Shown: positions 61,592 through 64,000 of the stretch, piece after piece
How positions within the stretch are numbered: the first letter of the stretch is position 1
Layout: each line of letters opens with the position of its first letter
Assembly: GCF_028401415.2 (NCBI RefSeq)
Contig: NZ_CP171821.2
Span: forward strand, 992,001-1,056,000
Source of the DNA: Glaciecola sp028401415
GTDB taxonomy: Bacteria; Pseudomonadota; Gammaproteobacteria; Enterobacterales; Alteromonadaceae
Direction of reading: 5' to 3'
DNA: 64,000 bases
Program-made: the position numbers and the translations under genes
Notes under the pieces: generated by a model
What the model saw: the letters and a program-made list of their open reading frames with translations, nothing else
Told to the model about the DNA's origin: nothing
Databases searched by the model: none

Positions 61592-64000
61592 TTATTCTGC
61601 GATCGCTAAGGCTTCTTCCATATCCACAGATACCATCCTTGATACACCAGGCTCAGCCATCGTGACCCCAGTAAGATGCGTAGCCATTTCCATCGCAACT
61701 TTATTATGAGTAATGTATATAAACTGCACGGTTTTAGACATTTCTGAGACTAGTTTACAGAAACGACCAACGTTTGCATCATCTAATGGTGCATCGACCT
61801 CATCTAATAAGCAAAATGGCGCGGGGTTGAGTCTAAATATAGCGAAAACTAAAGACAAAGCGGTAAGGGCTTTCTCTCCGCCAGAGAGTAAGTGAATTGT
61901 GCTGTTCTTCTTACCCGGCGGTCGCGCCATAATCGTCACACCCGTGTCCAATAGATCATCATCGGTTAAGTCCAAATATGCGCTACCGCCACCAAACACT
62001 TTCGGAAACAAGGTTTTTAAGTCACCGTTAATTTGATCAAACGTATGTTTAAATCGAGTACGCGTTTCTTTATCTATTTTTTGCATCGCCGCTTCAAGGG
62101 TGTCAAGTGCCTGTGTTAAGTCCGCATTTTGATCGTCCAAATGCTGTTTTCTCACCATTTGTTCTTCAAACTCCTCGACAGCCGCTAAATTAACCGCCCC
62201 CAGTCGTGAAACACTTGCGCTAACGCTATTGAGCCTTTCTTGATATCCATCCTCCTCGGCGTCCTCGGGTAAGTGCTCAAGCACTTCCTGCACTTTGAGC
62301 TTCATTTCACTTAATTGCTCTACAAAGGACTGCGCTTTCACTTTTGCCGTTTGAGCACTTAGCCGTTCACTCTCGATTTTGCCCTTTATACTATCAATTT
62401 TTGTGTTTATCCCCACTTGACCTTTTTCGATGGTCGAAATCTCGTCTTCAATATTTTCTAGGCTATTTTGCTTTTCGCGTTGTTGGTCAGCAAGATGCTC
62501 CTTTCGTTCGAGCATTTCACTGAGCTTTTCGCGTTGTTCTTCTGCTGGCAATAAAAGGCTCTGAGCCTCATCTTTGAGCAACATCACTTTATCTTCGTTG
62601 TCTTTTACCTTAGCGGCTTTGCCTTTATGTTGCTCTTGTAAAACCTTATAGCTATTTTGTAAGCGCTGATTCAATAATACCTGTTCATGTAGCCGATGCT
62701 GCAAGCTTTGCTGCTGCGAGCTGATCGCCTGCAGTTCAATTGCAAACCCCTTCGTACCACTCTCGGCCTCTTGTTTTTGTGCCTCAAGTTCACTGAGTAA
62801 GATGCTGCCATCTTCTATTTCTTCGCTTAGTAATTCGAAACTCATTTGCTCTTGCGCTAGGGTTTCACTTTGCTTTTCAATTTCATCTTGCAACCGTACT
62901 TTTCGGGATGCTTGACTGTCGCGAACATCCATCGCATTTTTAAGGTCGCGCGCTAACAATCCGTGCTCGTTTTCAAGTTTAGCGAGCCCTTCCTCTAAAC
63001 CTCTCTGTTGGGCCTCTAACGCTTTGAAGTTTTGCTTTGCACTGTCCCGCGCGCTTTGTTTTGATGACAACTGTGAAATCATAGATTCGCATCGCCGCGT
63101 TAATTCCTTGATTTGTGCTTCGCGAGTAATAAAACCACTTTCCGACTTATCTGGGCTGATGTAGGCATCTTGCATTAACATGCCGCCATCTTTAAGCAGA
63201 ATTAAAGCATTCTGGTTCTCATTGAGAAGCGATTGTGCAGCCGCTAAGTTTTCTGACATTTTTAAGGCATTGAAAAAAACAGGCACCGCTGACTCATTAA
63301 TGAAAGCGGATAGACTTCCCTCCTGTTTCTGTTCCGTGAAAGCTAAACTCAGTGCTACTGAAGGCTGATGGTGACCAATTGTCCCTTTCGCCTCACTTTG
63401 CTCAATGCCGCTATCGCCAGCGTCGAATGTTAAGCCATCGGCTGCGCGCATTGTTCGACTGAGACCTTCTAGCAGCCCGCTGAAATCGACGTCCTCAGCC
63501 ACCAATACATCTCCCATTATTGCAATTGCGGTTTCGAGCGCTTTCTCGTAGCCTGCTTTCACGCTAAACGCTTGCCAACTCGGGGTAAGTGATTTGCCTT
63601 GAAGATAAGGAACAAGCGCACTGCCTTCATTACTTTGATTGACTTGCAACTTTAAAAGCGCCTGTCGTTCCGCCTCCAGAGTGATGAGAGCCTTTTCATG
63701 CAGTGCGCAGTCTTGCTCATGGTGCTCTAAGGCTTGCCTGGCGCGCACAGTCTCATCCCTTGCCGTCGTTAGTTTCGCTTTTTCCACCTTAACTTGCTCT
63801 GCCAGAGCTTTTCGCTGCGCCTCCAAGCTTTCGATAGCATCGTCATTGGCGCTGCCCAACTCAGCTAGCTCATTGGTGAGCTCACTAATACGAGCTTCGG
63901 TTCGTTGCTGTAAGCTGAGTGTTTGGTGCAACTGACTATGCTTTTGCTGAACCAACTGTTTTTGTTGGTAATAAGTATCTTCTGCTGCTTTAAGCGCTTT
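61592..64000 (-). CDS. smc: Chromosome partition protein SMC (partial, N-terminal part outside window)
   Basis: The frame is open to the window edge, so only the C-terminal part (about 800 residues) is present. It shows coiled coil, a hinge domain near the start of the visible part (about 63120-63600, with PYLQGKSLTPSWQAF and later LLKDGGMLMQDAYISPD), a second coiled coil, and the C-terminal ATPase half with LLSGGEKALTALSLVFAI and PFCLLDEVDAPLDDANV. The D-loop histidine region IYITHNKVAMEMA follows. It is SMC rather than MukB. Its stop is 51 bases from zipA. Confidence 0.96.
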   Translation of the reverse strand, partial: KALKAAEDTYYQQKQLVQQKHSQLHQTLSLQQRTEARISELTNELAELGSANDDAIESLEAQRKALAEQVKVEKAKLTTARDETVRARQALEHHEQDCALHEKALITLEAERQALLKLQVNQSNEGSALVPYLQGKSLTPSWQAFSVKAGYEKALETAIAIMGDVLVAEDVDFSGLLEGLSRTMRAADGLTFDAGDSGIEQSEAKGTIGHHQPSVALSLAFTEQKQEGSLSAFINESAVPVFFNALKMSENLAAAQSLLNENQNALILLKDGGMLMQDAYISPDKSESGFITREAQIKELTRRCESMISQLSSKQSARDSAKQNFKALEAQQRGLEEGLAKLENEHGLLARDLKNAMDVRDSQASRKVRLQDEIEKQSETLAQEQMSFELLSEEIEDGSILLSELEAQKQEAESGTKGFAIELQAISSQQQSLQHRLHEQVLLNQRLQNSYKVLQEQHKGKAAKVKDNEDKVMLLKDEAQSLLLPAEEQREKLSEMLERKEHLADQQREKQNSLENIEDEISTIEKGQVGINTKIDSIKGKIESERLSAQTAKVKAQSFVEQLSEMKLKVQEVLEHLPEDAEEDGYQERLNSVSASVSRLGAVNLAAVEEFEEQMVRKQHLDDQNADLTQALDTLEAAMQKIDKETRTRFKHTFDQINGDLKTLFPKVFGGGSAYLDLTDDDLLDTGVTIMARPPGKKNSTIHLLSGGEKALTALSLVFAIFRLNPAPFCLLDEVDAPLDDANVGRFCKLVSEMSKTVQFIYITHNKVAMEMATHLTGVTMAEPGVSRMVSVDMEEALAIAE

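Noticed and set aside
1..64000. CRISPR arrays, tRNA or rRNA genes, insertion sequences, prophage or integron sites
   Set aside because: No regularly spaced repeats, cloverleaf sequences with conserved T-loop, transposase/integrase frames or terminal inverted repeats were found in the gaps I read.

Overview
The window looks like a chromosomal segment of a marine gammaproteobacterium of the order Alteromonadales, most likely Alteromonadaceae. The evidence is protein-level: the sdhCDAB-sucABCD block divergent from gltA, the kdsB-ycaR-lpxK-msbA-comEC and ligA-zipA-smc blocks, very large TonB-dependent receptors with N-terminal plugs typical of polysaccharide-degrading marine bacteria, and a secreted multi-domain pullulanase. 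No rRNA, tRNA, CRISPR array, insertion sequence, integrase or phage gene was seen.

Layout. 1-6.4 kb: a conserved but poorly understood gene set consisting of a DUF5989 small membrane protein (cut by the window edge), an SxtJ-like membrane protein and a NodU/CmcH-type carbamoyltransferase on the minus strand, divergent from two tandem paralogous membrane-anchored SGNH hydrolases with TPR-like tails. 6.5-22.2 kb: a carbohydrate-acquisition region on the minus strand, with a secreted GH11-like protein carrying a ricin-type trefoil, a pullulanase-type GH13 lipoprotein in an operon with a TonB-dependent receptor, two tandem flavin-dependent (tryptophan/indole type) halogenases, and a second TonB-dependent receptor. 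Three copies of one 14-bp LacI-type operator lie upstream of the two receptors and suggest shared control. 22.7-34.6 kb: the TCA-cycle block sdhCDAB, sucAB, sucCD, with gltA divergent. 34.6-44.4 kb: mixed housekeeping and accessory genes (DUF3429, a secreted beta-helix protein, a decayed serine-hydrolase gene, phosphomannomutase, pirin, glutathionyl-hydroquinone reductase, tcdA, a DedA-like protein, a LysR regulator, DUF2919). 44.6-50.6 kb: a Na/Pi cotransporter-family protein, an exported methyltransferase-like protein, rimO, a secreted spondin-domain protein and a cold-shock protein. 50.8-64 kb: envelope biogenesis (kdsB, ycaR-like, lpxK, msbA), DNA uptake (comEC), DUF2062, ligA, zipA and the C-terminal part of smc.

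How the genes work together. The pullulanase would debranch alpha-glucans at the cell surface and the adjacent receptor would import the maltodextrins; the shared operator implies that the halogenase/receptor locus responds to the same or a related sugar regulator. The central-carbon block oxidises the resulting acetyl-CoA. The lpxK-msbA-kdsB group makes and flips lipid A and supplies CMP-Kdo.

Most informative non-obvious observations: the operator triplet, the carbamoyltransferase/SxtJ/DUF5989/SGNH set, the divergent GH11-like enzyme with conserved catalytic spacing, an internally deleted serine-hydrolase pseudogene at 36823-37156, an AGATAT-rich control region between sdh and gltA, and a strong minus-strand terminator at 50011-50051 with no visible gene feeding it.
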